Assembly (NCBI GenBank): GCA_948467735.1
Contig: CAOKFN010000006.1
Coordinates: 53,884 to 117,883 of the forward strand
Direction: 5' to 3'
Source of the DNA: an uncultured bacterium
GTDB taxonomy: Bacteria; Bacillota; Clostridia; Lachnospirales; Lachnospiraceae
DNA: 64,000 nt
Below, piece by piece: positions 34,391-42,784 of the stretch; the stretch's first letter is position 1, and each line of letters begins with the position of its first letter. The notes below the pieces were generated by a model that did not search any database, was not told the DNA's origin, and was given only the letters and a program-made list of their open reading frames with translations. A program made the translations under genes and the position numbers.

Positions 34391-35440
34391 CTACCCTGAT
34401 TTCTTTTCCGATTCCTGCATCCATTTCCGCCGCCAGTCCACCGTTTCCTGCAATCCCTCTTCCAAGGGAGTCCTAGGCGCGAAGCCAAAGCAGCCCGCCG
34501 CCTTTGAGAAATCCATTTTCTGTTCCGGAATCTCTGTCAGCATCTCTGCTATTTCTATTTCGGGAGCTTCCTTTCGGCCAAACACCTCCTGAATTTTCCG
34601 TACAACATCGTCCATGGAATAATTTTGGCAGCCTCCCAGATTAAACGCCTCGCCCCATCCTGCAGCCTGATAATTCTCCGGCTGATTCCACACTTCCAGC
34701 CTATCCATAACCTTTCCTATGGTTTCACACAGGTCATCCACATACAAGAAATCCCTCCTGAAATTCCGCAGCTTCCCCTGCGCGTCACGGTACATTCTCA
34801 GGATACATTCCCGTCCCTCCAGCATAGCTCTTATTGTTCCCGGTATGATTCTGGTATCCTGTAGATCATATCTTCCATAGATATTGCAGAATCTCAGCAC
34901 AATGCCGTGGATGCCATACTCCGCACACCATCTGCGCACCATCCGGTCCGCCTCCGCCTTAGAGCAATCATAGGGGGAATCCAAGGGCTCCAGCGCATCC
35001 TTTTCCGTATACGCCCGCCCCTGAAGCCTTCCGTAAACCTTATCCGTGGAAGCGTAAATCAAACCCTTTATATTGCCATATTCCTTTACCGCTTTTAATA
35101 CTGCTTCCGTTCCCCCCGCATTGATGCTCCTTGTCCTTGGGGCGTCTTCCGCTCCCATCTGAATGGTTGACATGGCCGCCAAATGTATCACATAATCAAC
35201 CGTCCCTTGGAACACTTTCCGAAGAAGCTCAATATTGCGCACATCCCCTCTCACAATCCAGATATCCGCGTCTTTCCCCAGCGTCTCCCCTGCGTATGTA
35301 TACCGGTATTCCGTAAATAAACACCGGGGAGCCTGCAGGTCCAAAGCAATTACGAAATATCCTCTGTCCAGCAGAGCTTTTATTAAATTTGTCCCGATAA
35401 ATCCCGAAGAACCTGTCACCAATACTATCCGTCCGTTCAT
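34391..35440 (-). CDS. Nucleotide-sugar epimerase/4,6-dehydratase-like enzyme
   Basis: 349 residues of the extended SDR family. NAD-binding GSSGFIG motif at 10-16 and catalytic Y157-xxx-K161 in SPYDCSKAEADR. The strand ASTDKVYG is reminiscent of CDP-glucose 4,6-dehydratases and GDP-mannose dehydratases. It should act on an NDP-hexose in the cytoplasm. It lies 14 bp before the glycosyltransferase-like gene and after malQ. The exact sugar is unknown. Confidence 0.88.
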   Translation of the reverse strand: MNGRIVLVTGSSGFIGTNLIKALLDRGYFVIALDLQAPRCLFTEYRYTYAGETLGKDADIWIVRGDVRNIELLRKVFQGTVDYVIHLAAMSTIQMGAEDAPRTRSINAGGTEAVLKAVKEYGNIKGLIYASTDKVYGRLQGRAYTEKDALEPLDSPYDCSKAEADRMVRRWCAEYGIHGIVLRFCNIYGRYDLQDTRIIPGTIRAMLEGRECILRMYRDAQGKLRNFRRDFLYVDDLCETIGKVMDRLEVWNQPENYQAAGWGEAFNLGGCQNYSMDDVVRKIQEVFGRKEAPEIEIAEMLTEIPEQKMDFSKAAGCFGFAPRTPLEEGLQETVDWRRKWMQESEKKSG

Positions 35441-35467
35441 CGGTACTCTTCCCTCCTCATCCGGCCG

Positions 35468-37027
35468 TTACAGACAGCACAGGAATCCCTGTCCGTCCTT
35501 TACCTCATCCCGCCCTGTAAGAATGGCCAATTTCTTCAGACGTTCTGCAATTTCACCGCTTAACATATCCATGCTGGAAATGCGCCATTTCCAAGAACGC
35601 TCATACTCTGCGGGATATACCATGCGCGATTCTTCCCCTAATCCCAGCACGTCCTGTATGGGTATGATCACCTGCCTTGCCGGAGACTTATACGCCTCTT
35701 CAATCAGCGCCCACCTCAGTTCTTCCCGGGTGCTTTTCCCTGTCCACCACATCATATAGCGCAGCTCCTTCTCCGTTTTCTGCTCCAAGAATTCTTTCAA
35801 GGTCGGATGATCATGGGTTCCTGTATATACCACCATGTTCTGTTCGTGATAACAGGGAAGGTGATTGCTCCCCGCCCCGTATTTTCCTGTGAAAGCAAAC
35901 TGCATCACACGCATTCCCGCCCAGCCGTTTTCCTGCATTCTTTCCCGAAGCCCCGGCGGAACCTGTCCCAAATCCTCTGCAATAATAGTCAGTCCTTTCT
36001 TCTCAGCCTCCTGACAGACGGCGTCGGAGAAATCCCTGCTTCCCGTTTCCGGCCCGTCATACCATGCCCCCGTACTCTCTCCGTCCCTGATACCAAAAAA
36101 ACGCATGATGCCAATGACATGATCTATCCGCAGAGCGTCATACATACCGCCGCAGATACTTATTCTCTCCCGAAACCACCGAAAGTCCTCCGCTCTATGA
36201 TTTTCCCAGCGATAAACCGGATTCCCCCAGCTGCGGTCTTTATCACAGAACATATCTGCCGGAACCCCCGCCCACATTTGTATCCTGCCGGATTCAGGGT
36301 CCACCGCAAATAATTCCTTCCTGCACCAGACATCCGCGCTGTCCGGGGCCACATAAAAGGGCATGTCCCCAATGATTCTAACCCCTCTGTCATTGGCGTA
36401 ATTTTTCAGGCGGCTCCATTGGGAAAAAAATTCAAACTGGACAAACTTCCAGAATTCCACATCCTCCTTTATCCGCTCCATATAAGATTTGAATTCCTGA
36501 CCGCTCCGATATGCCAAGGCCTTTGGCCAAAGCCACCACGGACGATATTCCATATGTTCCTTGACAGCCATATATTCCGCATAATCGTCCAGCCAATACC
36601 TATTCTCCCTGCAAAAATCCGAATAAGCCCGGCCCCGCAATCCGTCTTTCTCAGCAAACCGGCGAAAGGCCTTCCTCAATACTTTAGGGCGCTCTACAAA
36701 CAGCGTTCCATAATCCACCTCTTCTTTCGTACATTCCAAGGCGGCAAGCTCCTCCTGTTCCAGCAGACCTTCTTCCAGCAATATCTCCGGAGCAATATAA
36801 TTGATATTTCCCGCAAAAGCACTGGGCGACTGATAAGGACTGTTCCCATAGCTGACTGCATTCAGCGGCAGAAGGGACCAGTTATATACGCCGCTTCTGC
36901 ACAGCCAGTCGATACTCTGCTTTGCGGACCGTCCAAAGTCTCCGATTCCATATGGCCCGGGCAGACAGCTGAGCGGCATTAAGATACCCGCATCCCGTTG
37001 TTTGTCACTTTTCTGCTTTCCTTTCAT
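35468..37027 (-). CDS. malQ: 4-alpha-glucanotransferase
   Basis: 519 residues of GH77. Family marks: LMPLSCLPGPYGIGDFG at the N-terminus, SPYQSPSAFAGN, WGNPVYRW, nucleophile-type RIDHVIG, acid/base IIAEDLG and VYTGTHDHPT. The enzyme moves glucan chains between maltodextrins. The start at 37027 follows GGGGGAA. Unusually it is not beside glycogen or maltose genes but inside a cluster with sugar-dehydratase, transferase and radical SAM genes, all on one strand with gaps of 14-92 bp. Confidence 0.95.
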   Translation of the reverse strand: MKGKQKSDKQRDAGILMPLSCLPGPYGIGDFGRSAKQSIDWLCRSGVYNWSLLPLNAVSYGNSPYQSPSAFAGNINYIAPEILLEEGLLEQEELAALECTKEEVDYGTLFVERPKVLRKAFRRFAEKDGLRGRAYSDFCRENRYWLDDYAEYMAVKEHMEYRPWWLWPKALAYRSGQEFKSYMERIKEDVEFWKFVQFEFFSQWSRLKNYANDRGVRIIGDMPFYVAPDSADVWCRKELFAVDPESGRIQMWAGVPADMFCDKDRSWGNPVYRWENHRAEDFRWFRERISICGGMYDALRIDHVIGIMRFFGIRDGESTGAWYDGPETGSRDFSDAVCQEAEKKGLTIIAEDLGQVPPGLRERMQENGWAGMRVMQFAFTGKYGAGSNHLPCYHEQNMVVYTGTHDHPTLKEFLEQKTEKELRYMMWWTGKSTREELRWALIEEAYKSPARQVIIPIQDVLGLGEESRMVYPAEYERSWKWRISSMDMLSGEIAERLKKLAILTGRDEVKDGQGFLCCL

Positions 37028-37077
37028 ACAAATTCCCCCGCCTTTCCGCATTCTTCATGCTCTGACTCTTTGGTTTA

Positions 37078-37794
37078 CTAAAGCAAAAATCCTCCTCCGT
37101 TTATCTGAAATTCCTGTCCGGACTCAAAGCTGTTTTGCCCGTTTACAATCGCATATACAAGTTCCGCCACCTGCTTAGGTCTTCCGATCCGCCCGGAAGG
37201 CAGCTTTCTCTTCCATTCTTCCTTATCGTCCGCCGCTGTCATTCTCGTCTCAATCCAGCCCGGAATAACAGAAAAAAATTTAATCCTGTCTCGATACGCC
37301 GCCTGCGCCGCCGCCTCCGCTGTCAGCCTGAGAAGCCCCGCCTTTGACGCGGCATAAACCGCGTCCGCTCCCGTAGCGGCTTTGCAGGCGGAGACGGAAG
37401 CATTGTTCACTATGACCCCGCCTGCATGTTTCAGCATCAGGTCGCATTCGTATTTCATACACAATGCGGCTCCGAATAAATTCACCTCCAAAACCCGCTT
37501 TGCCTGTGCTGCATCCATCAGATGTATTTCCCTTGGCTCAAACCCAATTCCGGCATTATTAAAAGCGGCGTCTACAGGGCCGCACCATGCAAAGAGCGCC
37601 CTCACTTCTTCCTCCTGTGAGATATCGGCCTGCATGTAATGAATCCTTGGATTTCCTTCCGCTATCTCCATTCCCCGCCCGTCCCCGCCATTGCTGCCGC
37701 AGCCGAACACCTCCCAGCCTTCCGCCGCGAACTTCTCAGCCGTGCTTTTCCCGATTCCATGACTTATCCCTGTGATAACAATTTTTTGTGTCAA
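37078..37794 (-). CDS. SDR-family NAD(P)-dependent oxidoreductase
   Basis: 238 residues, classical short-chain dehydrogenase. Cofactor loop TGISHGIG (8-15), NNAG at 79-82, Ser133 and Y147-AAS-K151. It ends in QINGGGFLL, the usual C-terminal pattern. Likely oxidises or reduces a sugar or alcohol intermediate of the cluster. It follows the 305-residue unknown gene by 54 bp and precedes malQ by 50 bp. Confidence 0.92.
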   Translation of the reverse strand: MTQKIVITGISHGIGKSTAEKFAAEGWEVFGCGSNGGDGRGMEIAEGNPRIHYMQADISQEEEVRALFAWCGPVDAAFNNAGIGFEPREIHLMDAAQAKRVLEVNLFGAALCMKYECDLMLKHAGGVIVNNASVSACKAATGADAVYAASKAGLLRLTAEAAAQAAYRDRIKFFSVIPGWIETRMTAADDKEEWKRKLPSGRIGRPKQVAELVYAIVNGQNSFESGQEFQINGGGFLL

Positions 37795-37848
37795 TACGAC
37801 CTCCCCTTTCTCATAGCTGTAACGGCTCCCCTTCCGATATGACTTTCT

Positions 37849-38766
37849 CTATTTTTTCTTCCTGCCGATTCTTAAAACGGGATAACCCTTCTCTTCCAGA
37901 TCATGATTTACGTTTCTCACCAAAATGCTGGGTATGAATTCCTTACCCTTTGTTTCCTTTTTGGCAATCAACAGCCTTGTATCAATATTCTCTAAAAAAG
38001 ATTTCAATATTACGTCACGGCCTTCATCGTCGCGATATTTCTCGTTTTTTGAGTCTGCATCCGTCCCCTCCTTTTCCATCTTTTGAAGCAACAGCTTCTT
38101 CAGACGGCAGTACGCTTTATAATTCAGCGCCAATGCGATGCAGAACGCATATAATTCGTCTTTGGAAGGATATCTTCTTTTAAATGTCTGATCACGCTTC
38201 ATTCCCAGCAGGCTCCACAGATGATTAAAAGAATTGATCTCTATCACGCCGTTTCGTTCTTCTTTAAATAAATACTCCATGTAATTGTCAAAATCATCAT
38301 ACGCCTCATCCGGATCTTTCACAATCAGCTCGTCGTTAACGTACTCCAAATCCATACTGCAGTATCTCAGGTAAATTTTTTCTTTGAGCAGTAATTTTGA
38401 CTCCTCCGGGAAATCCTGTTTCCGGCGTTTTATCTCAGAGACAATGCAGTTCAAAAGGAATTCGTCCCGCTCCTTAAATCCTATATGATCGCTTCGTTTC
38501 AATTTCAGATTGAACATTGTTTGAATGTGGTACAATTTTGCCCCCATTTCCGCAAGCTCCTCCAGACTGTCCCTTTTAGTCTCTATGCCATCATATATTA
38601 TTTTGTCATAGAAAGCCCTTTCTACAGGCTCATGGCAGACAGTGACAAAAGCCGTCCTTACGGTTTCCGGCATCGGTTCCTTATCCATAATCATATCGAT
38701 GCCTGCATTAAAGTTTTTATTGCGCTCCACAATCTTCATTTCATCTGTCTCTTCATATTTCTCCAT
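37849..38766 (-). CDS. Unknown protein, 305 residues, in the radical SAM cluster
   Basis: A soluble, highly charged and helical protein. AAAGGGG stands 8 nt before the ATG. Near residues 200-230 it reads KRRYPSKDELYAFCIALALN, then LNYKAYCRLKKLLL, resembling a short helix-turn-helix-like module. The C-terminus ends GRKKK. No family recognised. It is the second gene of the cluster; a regulatory or scaffolding role is only a guess. Confidence 0.55.
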   Translation of the reverse strand: MEKYEETDEMKIVERNKNFNAGIDMIMDKEPMPETVRTAFVTVCHEPVERAFYDKIIYDGIETKRDSLEELAEMGAKLYHIQTMFNLKLKRSDHIGFKERDEFLLNCIVSEIKRRKQDFPEESKLLLKEKIYLRYCSMDLEYVNDELIVKDPDEAYDDFDNYMEYLFKEERNGVIEINSFNHLWSLLGMKRDQTFKRRYPSKDELYAFCIALALNYKAYCRLKKLLLQKMEKEGTDADSKNEKYRDDEGRDVILKSFLENIDTRLLIAKKETKGKEFIPSILVRNVNHDLEEKGYPVLRIGRKKK

Positions 38767-38795
38767 TTGACTTTCCCCTTTCGTTATTCATCAGC

Positions 38796-38821
38796 CCGGA
38801 AGGAAACTGTTTTCCTTCCGG
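38796..38821. other. Intercistronic hairpin
   Basis: An 11-bp perfect stem (CCGGAAGGAAA / TTTCCTTCCGG, loop CTGT) lies between the first two genes of the cluster. No T-run follows, so it may stabilise or process the mRNA rather than stop it. Confidence 0.55.
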
Positions 38822-38858
38822 AGCCTGCCGTCCATGCCTTTAGCCTCCTATCCATCCG

Positions 38859-39416
38859 TCAACCCTCCCACAGACTTTTACCATATTTCCCGGCAATTCG
38901 CTGCAGGCACACACTTTCCAGTTCAGCCTCTGTAAGCCCTCTCTGCCGCCTCATCGCCTGAGCCCGCGCCTGAATTGAATGAACGGCGCAATCCAGCAGA
39001 TAGGAATCCCTCTCTTTTCCCTGTGCCTTACAGAGCCTTGCGGTAAGCCTTTTGTAACAGGCCGCATAATCCATTTGTCCATCTGCCGCCGCTTGATCCG
39101 CCGCCTCCGTCATTGCATCCTTCAATTTCTCCACGTAGGGGACGTCGGCAAATGCATTTGTAGAGACGGCGGCATCTTGGTAGATCTGTTTCTGTTGAAA
39201 CAAAAATGCTTCATGCTCCAGCATACGGGCATCGGATTCTTTGCCTTGACCGCGGCAGATGCCGGCAAGCTTATACGCCAATCCCATTGCTTCTTTGAAT
39301 GCTCCTCTCATATACGCATCCTCCATTTTCTTCGTCAAGCCATATTTCTCCATTTCTATTGGCGGCGGCTCGCTTCCCTGATAGTTTCTGTAATTCCTTG
39401 TATAATCTCGTTCCAT
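38859..39416 (-). CDS. Unknown helical protein, 185 residues, first gene of the cluster
   Basis: Starts at MERDYTRNYRNYQG with AAGGAG 6 nt upstream; a longer frame from a TTG at 39482 is possible. Soluble and Ala-rich, with helical repeats (AYMRGAFKEAMGLAYKLAGI, TEAADQAAADGQMDYAACYK) that recall a TPR-like array. No family recognised. It is 92 bp before the 305-residue gene, with a hairpin between, and both genes share a GTCAAATGGA start context. Confidence 0.5.
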   Translation of the reverse strand: MERDYTRNYRNYQGSEPPPIEMEKYGLTKKMEDAYMRGAFKEAMGLAYKLAGICRGQGKESDARMLEHEAFLFQQKQIYQDAAVSTNAFADVPYVEKLKDAMTEAADQAAADGQMDYAACYKRLTARLCKAQGKERDSYLLDCAVHSIQARAQAMRRQRGLTEAELESVCLQRIAGKYGKSLWEG

Positions 39417-39514
39417 TTGACTCTCCTTCCTTTTCTTTATCCTTTCCTTCTGTATGCCGCTGACATTTTTATTTGCAGACAATATGTCCTAAACCACCTC
39501 CCGTCCATCATAAG

Positions 39515-39584
39515 TCACCCAGCATTATTTCTTTAATGTACTTCGATTAATGAATTACCCTTGCATTATCTTTTTAATATGTAC
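39515..39584. repeat. Two direct repeats upstream of the radical SAM cluster
   Basis: Related copies of about 27-30 bp at 39515-39541 and 39555-39584, sharing YACCC-GCATTAT-CTTT-AAT-TGTAC. They lie 100-170 bp before the first gene of the cluster and could be regulator sites. The surrounding gap 39585-39754 is AT-rich, with no gene. Confidence 0.5.
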
Positions 39585-39754
39585 TGTGTTTAGATAATTA
39601 TATGTCTTTTCCCTCCTAAAAATCAAGCCGCGCTCCTCCATAGAAAAAATTTATCTTCCATAATTTAGGGAAACTCACTTCAAGAATCCGTTCAGTTTCG
39701 CGGCCGACATGCTGTGAAACACCAAACCTCCATTTGCGGGCCTGCGCATAAAAA

Positions 39755-39786
39755 CAGAGTGTATAGACGGGCTTCTATACACTCTG
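39755..39786 (-). terminator. Terminator after the 147-residue protein gene
   Basis: Minus strand: 13-bp perfect stem (CAGAGTGTATAGA / TCTATACACTCTG, loop AGCCCG) followed by TTTTTATG. It lies 105 bp past the stop at 39891. Confidence 0.85.
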
Positions 39787-39890
39787 CTGCCGTTGCTATT
39801 CTATTGTTACCTGAATTCCTTCAATCCACAGCGATTCCGGCCATGGGATCGCGCCGGGACAGCGCTTGAATTTCCGAAACAAAATCCCCC

Positions 39891-40334
39891 TCAGTGCCCC
39901 CTTAGATCTAATTCATGAAAAATGCTATGATGATCTCCCCATGAATAAACGATATAATAATTCTCTCCCGCCACATTTGTTTGAAATGCCAGCTCCGTAT
40001 GCTCTATGACTTTTACATCCGCCCCCGTCTGATTTTCAACAATGCAGTCCCACTCCGCTTCCGCATATTTTGTATAATATTCTTTTAATTCTTCCAAAGG
40101 AAGGCCGCTTTTGATTAGAATTGCCCCAAAATACTGCATTCCATTGCCGTTTCCCACTAATTTTCCCGCTCTATGCACTGCCTCAATCAGCTCGGTATTA
40201 TCCGGAAGCGGCAGAGCCGCCAGTCTATCCGCCGTTTTTCTCGCCGCACGATCGTTTGCCATCGGCGCCGCCGCCAAAAGAAACAGAAAAATAGCCGCCG
40301 GTATGCAGACGATCATGATAAATACTTTCTTCAA
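39891..40334 (-). CDS. Hypothetical membrane-anchored protein
   Basis: 147 residues from a TTG start with GGAGG 8 nt upstream. One N-terminal membrane helix (about 3-24, VFIMIVCIPAAIFLFLLAAAP) and an outside domain with LPLEELKEYYTKYAEAEWDC and YYIVYSWGDHH. No family recognised. Followed by a strong terminator, so probably expressed alone. A frame from GTG at 40349 would add five residues. Confidence 0.6.
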   Translation of the reverse strand: MKKVFIMIVCIPAAIFLFLLAAAPMANDRAARKTADRLAALPLPDNTELIEAVHRAGKLVGNGNGMQYFGAILIKSGLPLEELKEYYTKYAEAEWDCIVENQTGADVKVIEHTELAFQTNVAGENYYIVYSWGDHHSIFHELDLRGH

Positions 40335-40370
40335 TGATACTGCCTCCACAGATTTTGATTTTTCACCGTT

Positions 40371-40510
40371 TCATTCCCTAAGCTCCGCCGCAATTTTCCT
40401 ATCCCTGTAATAATATTCCCTGTCATGCTCATTGATTTCACGCAGCACCCTGCAGGGATTCCCAACGGCGACAACATTTGCCGGAATATCCTTTGTCACA
40501 AGCAGAATCC
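40371..40510 (-). pseudogene. 3' fragment of a sugar O-acetyltransferase
   Basis: Only the C-terminal part remains: VTKDIPANVVAVGNPCRVLR followed by EINEHDREYYYRD, typical of the end of LacA/Maa-type left-handed beta-helix acetyltransferases. The active-site part upstream is absent; the preceding bases carry other frames. It is a dead remnant of a deletion. Confidence 0.7.
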
Positions 40511-40716
40511 TCCTGTCCCGATTGATTTTTACGCTTAACTGGTATGATTTTATCACAGACGTCTTCCCGATTCAAGGCGTGCCGCGAAGATTTCCGCAGT
40601 CTAGTTTCATGGCAAGTGAAATCGTTAAGCAATATAAATTGTGAATTTTTCTCAAAAAAGCCGACGACAGTTCAATGGAACCGCTGCGAAAGCCGTCGAT
40701 ACAAACGTTTGACACA

Positions 40717-40745
40717 TTGACATATCTTTCAGAAAATGGTAGAGT
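40717..40745 (+). promoter_or_regulatory. Promoter of the 41-42.7 kb operon
   Basis: -35 TTGACA, 17-bp spacer, -10 TAGAGT, about 105 bp before the DUF4190-like gene. The leader holds a stem GTCCTC/GGAGGA. Confidence 0.7.
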
Positions 40746-40850
40746 ATTAATTAAGATTACCGGAAAAAGGACTCACAGAATTTTACGGGTTGTGAAGCAG
40801 TCCGTCCTCACCCATGGAGGATTTGAACGGCATAAATAAGGAGCCTGAAT

Positions 40851-41309
40851 ATGGACGATAACCAGAACAGCTGGAATCATCAAAATAACGATAATAGCCA
40901 ATGGGATAAATGGAATAGCAATGCTTCCAACAGCAGCTATTACAATCAACCCACACACAGACCCTATGGTATGGGTTTTACCATTGCATCCGTAATCTGC
41001 GGCCTGATGTCCATCACCGCATGCTGTACGGGCATACTTTCTCTGCCCTTAGGGGCATTGGGCATCCTTTTTGCCGCGCTTACCTACCGCCGTGGAAAAA
41101 ACATGAACTCTCTCTCTGTCATAGGCATTGTGTCCTCCTGCGCCGGCATTTTCACCGCCATCCTAATGACGGTCTATTCCTTTGTCATGATGCCCACGCT
41201 CATGAAAAACGAGGCCTTCGCCAGTCAGCTTAACACGTTGACGCAGCAGATGTACGGCATGGATTTCAAAGAATTCATGGAAGAATTTTACGGATATTCC
41301 TTTGATTAA
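40851..41309 (+). CDS. DUF4190-like membrane protein
   Basis: 152 residues. An Asn/Gln/Ser-rich hydrophilic N-terminus of about 40 residues is followed by two membrane helices (about 42-75 and 88-110), with GALGILFAALTYRRGKNMNS between, the DUF4190 pattern. AAGGAG lies 7 nt before the ATG. Function unknown. It precedes two other cell-surface-type genes on the same strand. Confidence 0.72.
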   Translation: MDDNQNSWNHQNNDNSQWDKWNSNASNSSYYNQPTHRPYGMGFTIASVICGLMSITACCTGILSLPLGALGILFAALTYRRGKNMNSLSVIGIVSSCAGIFTAILMTVYSFVMMPTLMKNEAFASQLNTLTQQMYGMDFKEFMEEFYGYSFD

Positions 41310-41383
41310 TCCGCTCATGAATCAACGACAAACTTTAATGCTTTTGAGTATATCTATTATCAAGAATCAGGAGGTGTGATAGG

Positions 41384-41950
41384 ATGTTATCCCCAATCAG
41401 TAACTTTAATACCAGCATGTACGGCAATGCCGGATTTTACAATAATGCCGGAATGTACAATAACACCGGTATCGGTTTTAACACAGGCGGCATGGCTGTG
41501 GGTTCGCAGGAAGAAAAGGATACAAATATTGACGGCAGGCAGCTTCCCGGCCTAAAGAAAGAAGAGGAAAAATCCGGCGTCCAGAAAGACCCTTCGGAGG
41601 AATGCCAGACCTGCAAAAAGCGAAAGTATCAGGACGGCTCCGACGAGATGGTTTCCTTCAAGAGTCCACAGCATGTATCGCCTGAAAACGCGGGGGCCGC
41701 AGTGCGCGCTCATGAACAGGAGCATGTATCCAACGCATACAAAAAAGCCGCCATGAAAAACGGCAGGGTGGTATCCGCCTCCGTGTCCATCCATACCGCG
41801 GTCTGCCCTGAATGCGGGAGAACCTATGTGGCAGGCGGCACCACCCATACCCAGATAAAATATTACAACGAGGACAATCCTTATCAAAAGAGCCTAAAAT
41901 CCGCCGACAGGGCAAAATATGAGGGAATGAACTTGGACTATGCGGTATAA
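41384..41950 (+). CDS. Putative metalloprotease-like protein with HEQEH motif (SprA-like)
   Basis: 188 residues. An Asn/Gly/Tyr-rich N-terminus (repeated YNNAG/YNNTG, about 11-36) is followed by a CxxC pair (C74, C77), an HExxH-type H110-EQE-H114 and a second CxxC (C141, C144). The arrangement is like the SprA-related family of small putative zinc metalloproteases. AGGAGG precedes the ATG. It lies between two membrane-protein genes. The catalytic role is inferred from the motif alone. Confidence 0.65.
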   Translation: MLSPISNFNTSMYGNAGFYNNAGMYNNTGIGFNTGGMAVGSQEEKDTNIDGRQLPGLKKEEEKSGVQKDPSEECQTCKKRKYQDGSDEMVSFKSPQHVSPENAGAAVRAHEQEHVSNAYKKAAMKNGRVVSASVSIHTAVCPECGRTYVAGGTTHTQIKYYNEDNPYQKSLKSADRAKYEGMNLDYAV

Positions 41951-41968
41951 AACAAGGGGAGACCTCCA

Positions 41969-42724
41969 ATGAAACAATACAAAAAGAATTATGAACTCAA
42001 AAACGCCGCCAAAGACAAGCTGGACGGAAAATATGGAGGCGCTGTCCTCATCACTTTTTTGAGCGCGCTGATTTCCGGCGCCGCACAGCTTTTTATCAAT
42101 ACTATCGCCAGCTCTACCATGGATACCATGTATTTTCGTACCGGCTCCCGAAGCGCCGCTGTCGGCATATCTTTTGTATTTGATTTGGTACTGCTGGCCG
42201 CCAGTATTATACTCGGCGTGATGAATGCGGGAATCACGTTATATTTTTTAAATATTGCCTGCGGACAGCCTTTCGGAACCGGTAATTTGTTATATGGTTT
42301 CCGGACCGACTCCTCCAAGATTCTGACCATTGCGGGAGCAATGATCGTCTGCCGGGCCGTCTGTCTCTGGCCCTCCCAGTATCTTCTGCAGAAGTATCTG
42401 GCGTCAAAGGAAGGCGTCTGGATGCTGGCCGCCGGAATTGCTCTGGCCGTGGGATTATGTATCTATATTCCCGTATCTCTCGGAATTGCAATGTCCTTTT
42501 ATTTGATGTTTGACTTCCCCCAATATTCGGGGCGTGAAACCCTGTCCCTGTGCTGGCGGGTCATGAAAGGCCAAAGGGTCAGGCTCTTTTCTCTGGAACT
42601 AAGCTTCCTGCCCTTATGGCTTTTGTGTATCTTAAGCTTTGGCATCGGTTTTCTGTGGCTGGAGCCTTATATGCAGATGACTTACACTTACTTTTTTCTG
42701 GACTTGATGAATCCGAAGTCATAA
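41969..42724 (+). CDS. DUF975 integral membrane protein
   Basis: 251 residues with about five membrane segments and a DUF975-type start (LKNAAKDKLDGKYGGAVLIT). The central GNLLYGFR and late LSLCWRVMKGQRVRLFSLEL are family-like. Function unknown. GGGGAG stands 7 nt before the ATG. It is the last gene of a three-gene unit ending at a strong terminator. Confidence 0.85.
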   Translation: MKQYKKNYELKNAAKDKLDGKYGGAVLITFLSALISGAAQLFINTIASSTMDTMYFRTGSRSAAVGISFVFDLVLLAASIILGVMNAGITLYFLNIACGQPFGTGNLLYGFRTDSSKILTIAGAMIVCRAVCLWPSQYLLQKYLASKEGVWMLAAGIALAVGLCIYIPVSLGIAMSFYLMFDFPQYSGRETLSLCWRVMKGQRVRLFSLELSFLPLWLLCILSFGIGFLWLEPYMQMTYTYFFLDLMNPKS

Positions 42725-42759
42725 AAGGAGGAACTGTCGCCTGACAGCTCCTCCTTTTT
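42723..42759 (+). terminator. Terminator after the DUF975 gene
   Basis: Stem AAGGAGGA-CTGTC / GACAG-TCCTCCTT with one mismatch and loop GCCT, then TTTTT. It begins at the stop codon and faces the prfB end. Confidence 0.88.
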
Positions 42760-42784
42760 CCTATCTATTCCCGCCTGATATTGC

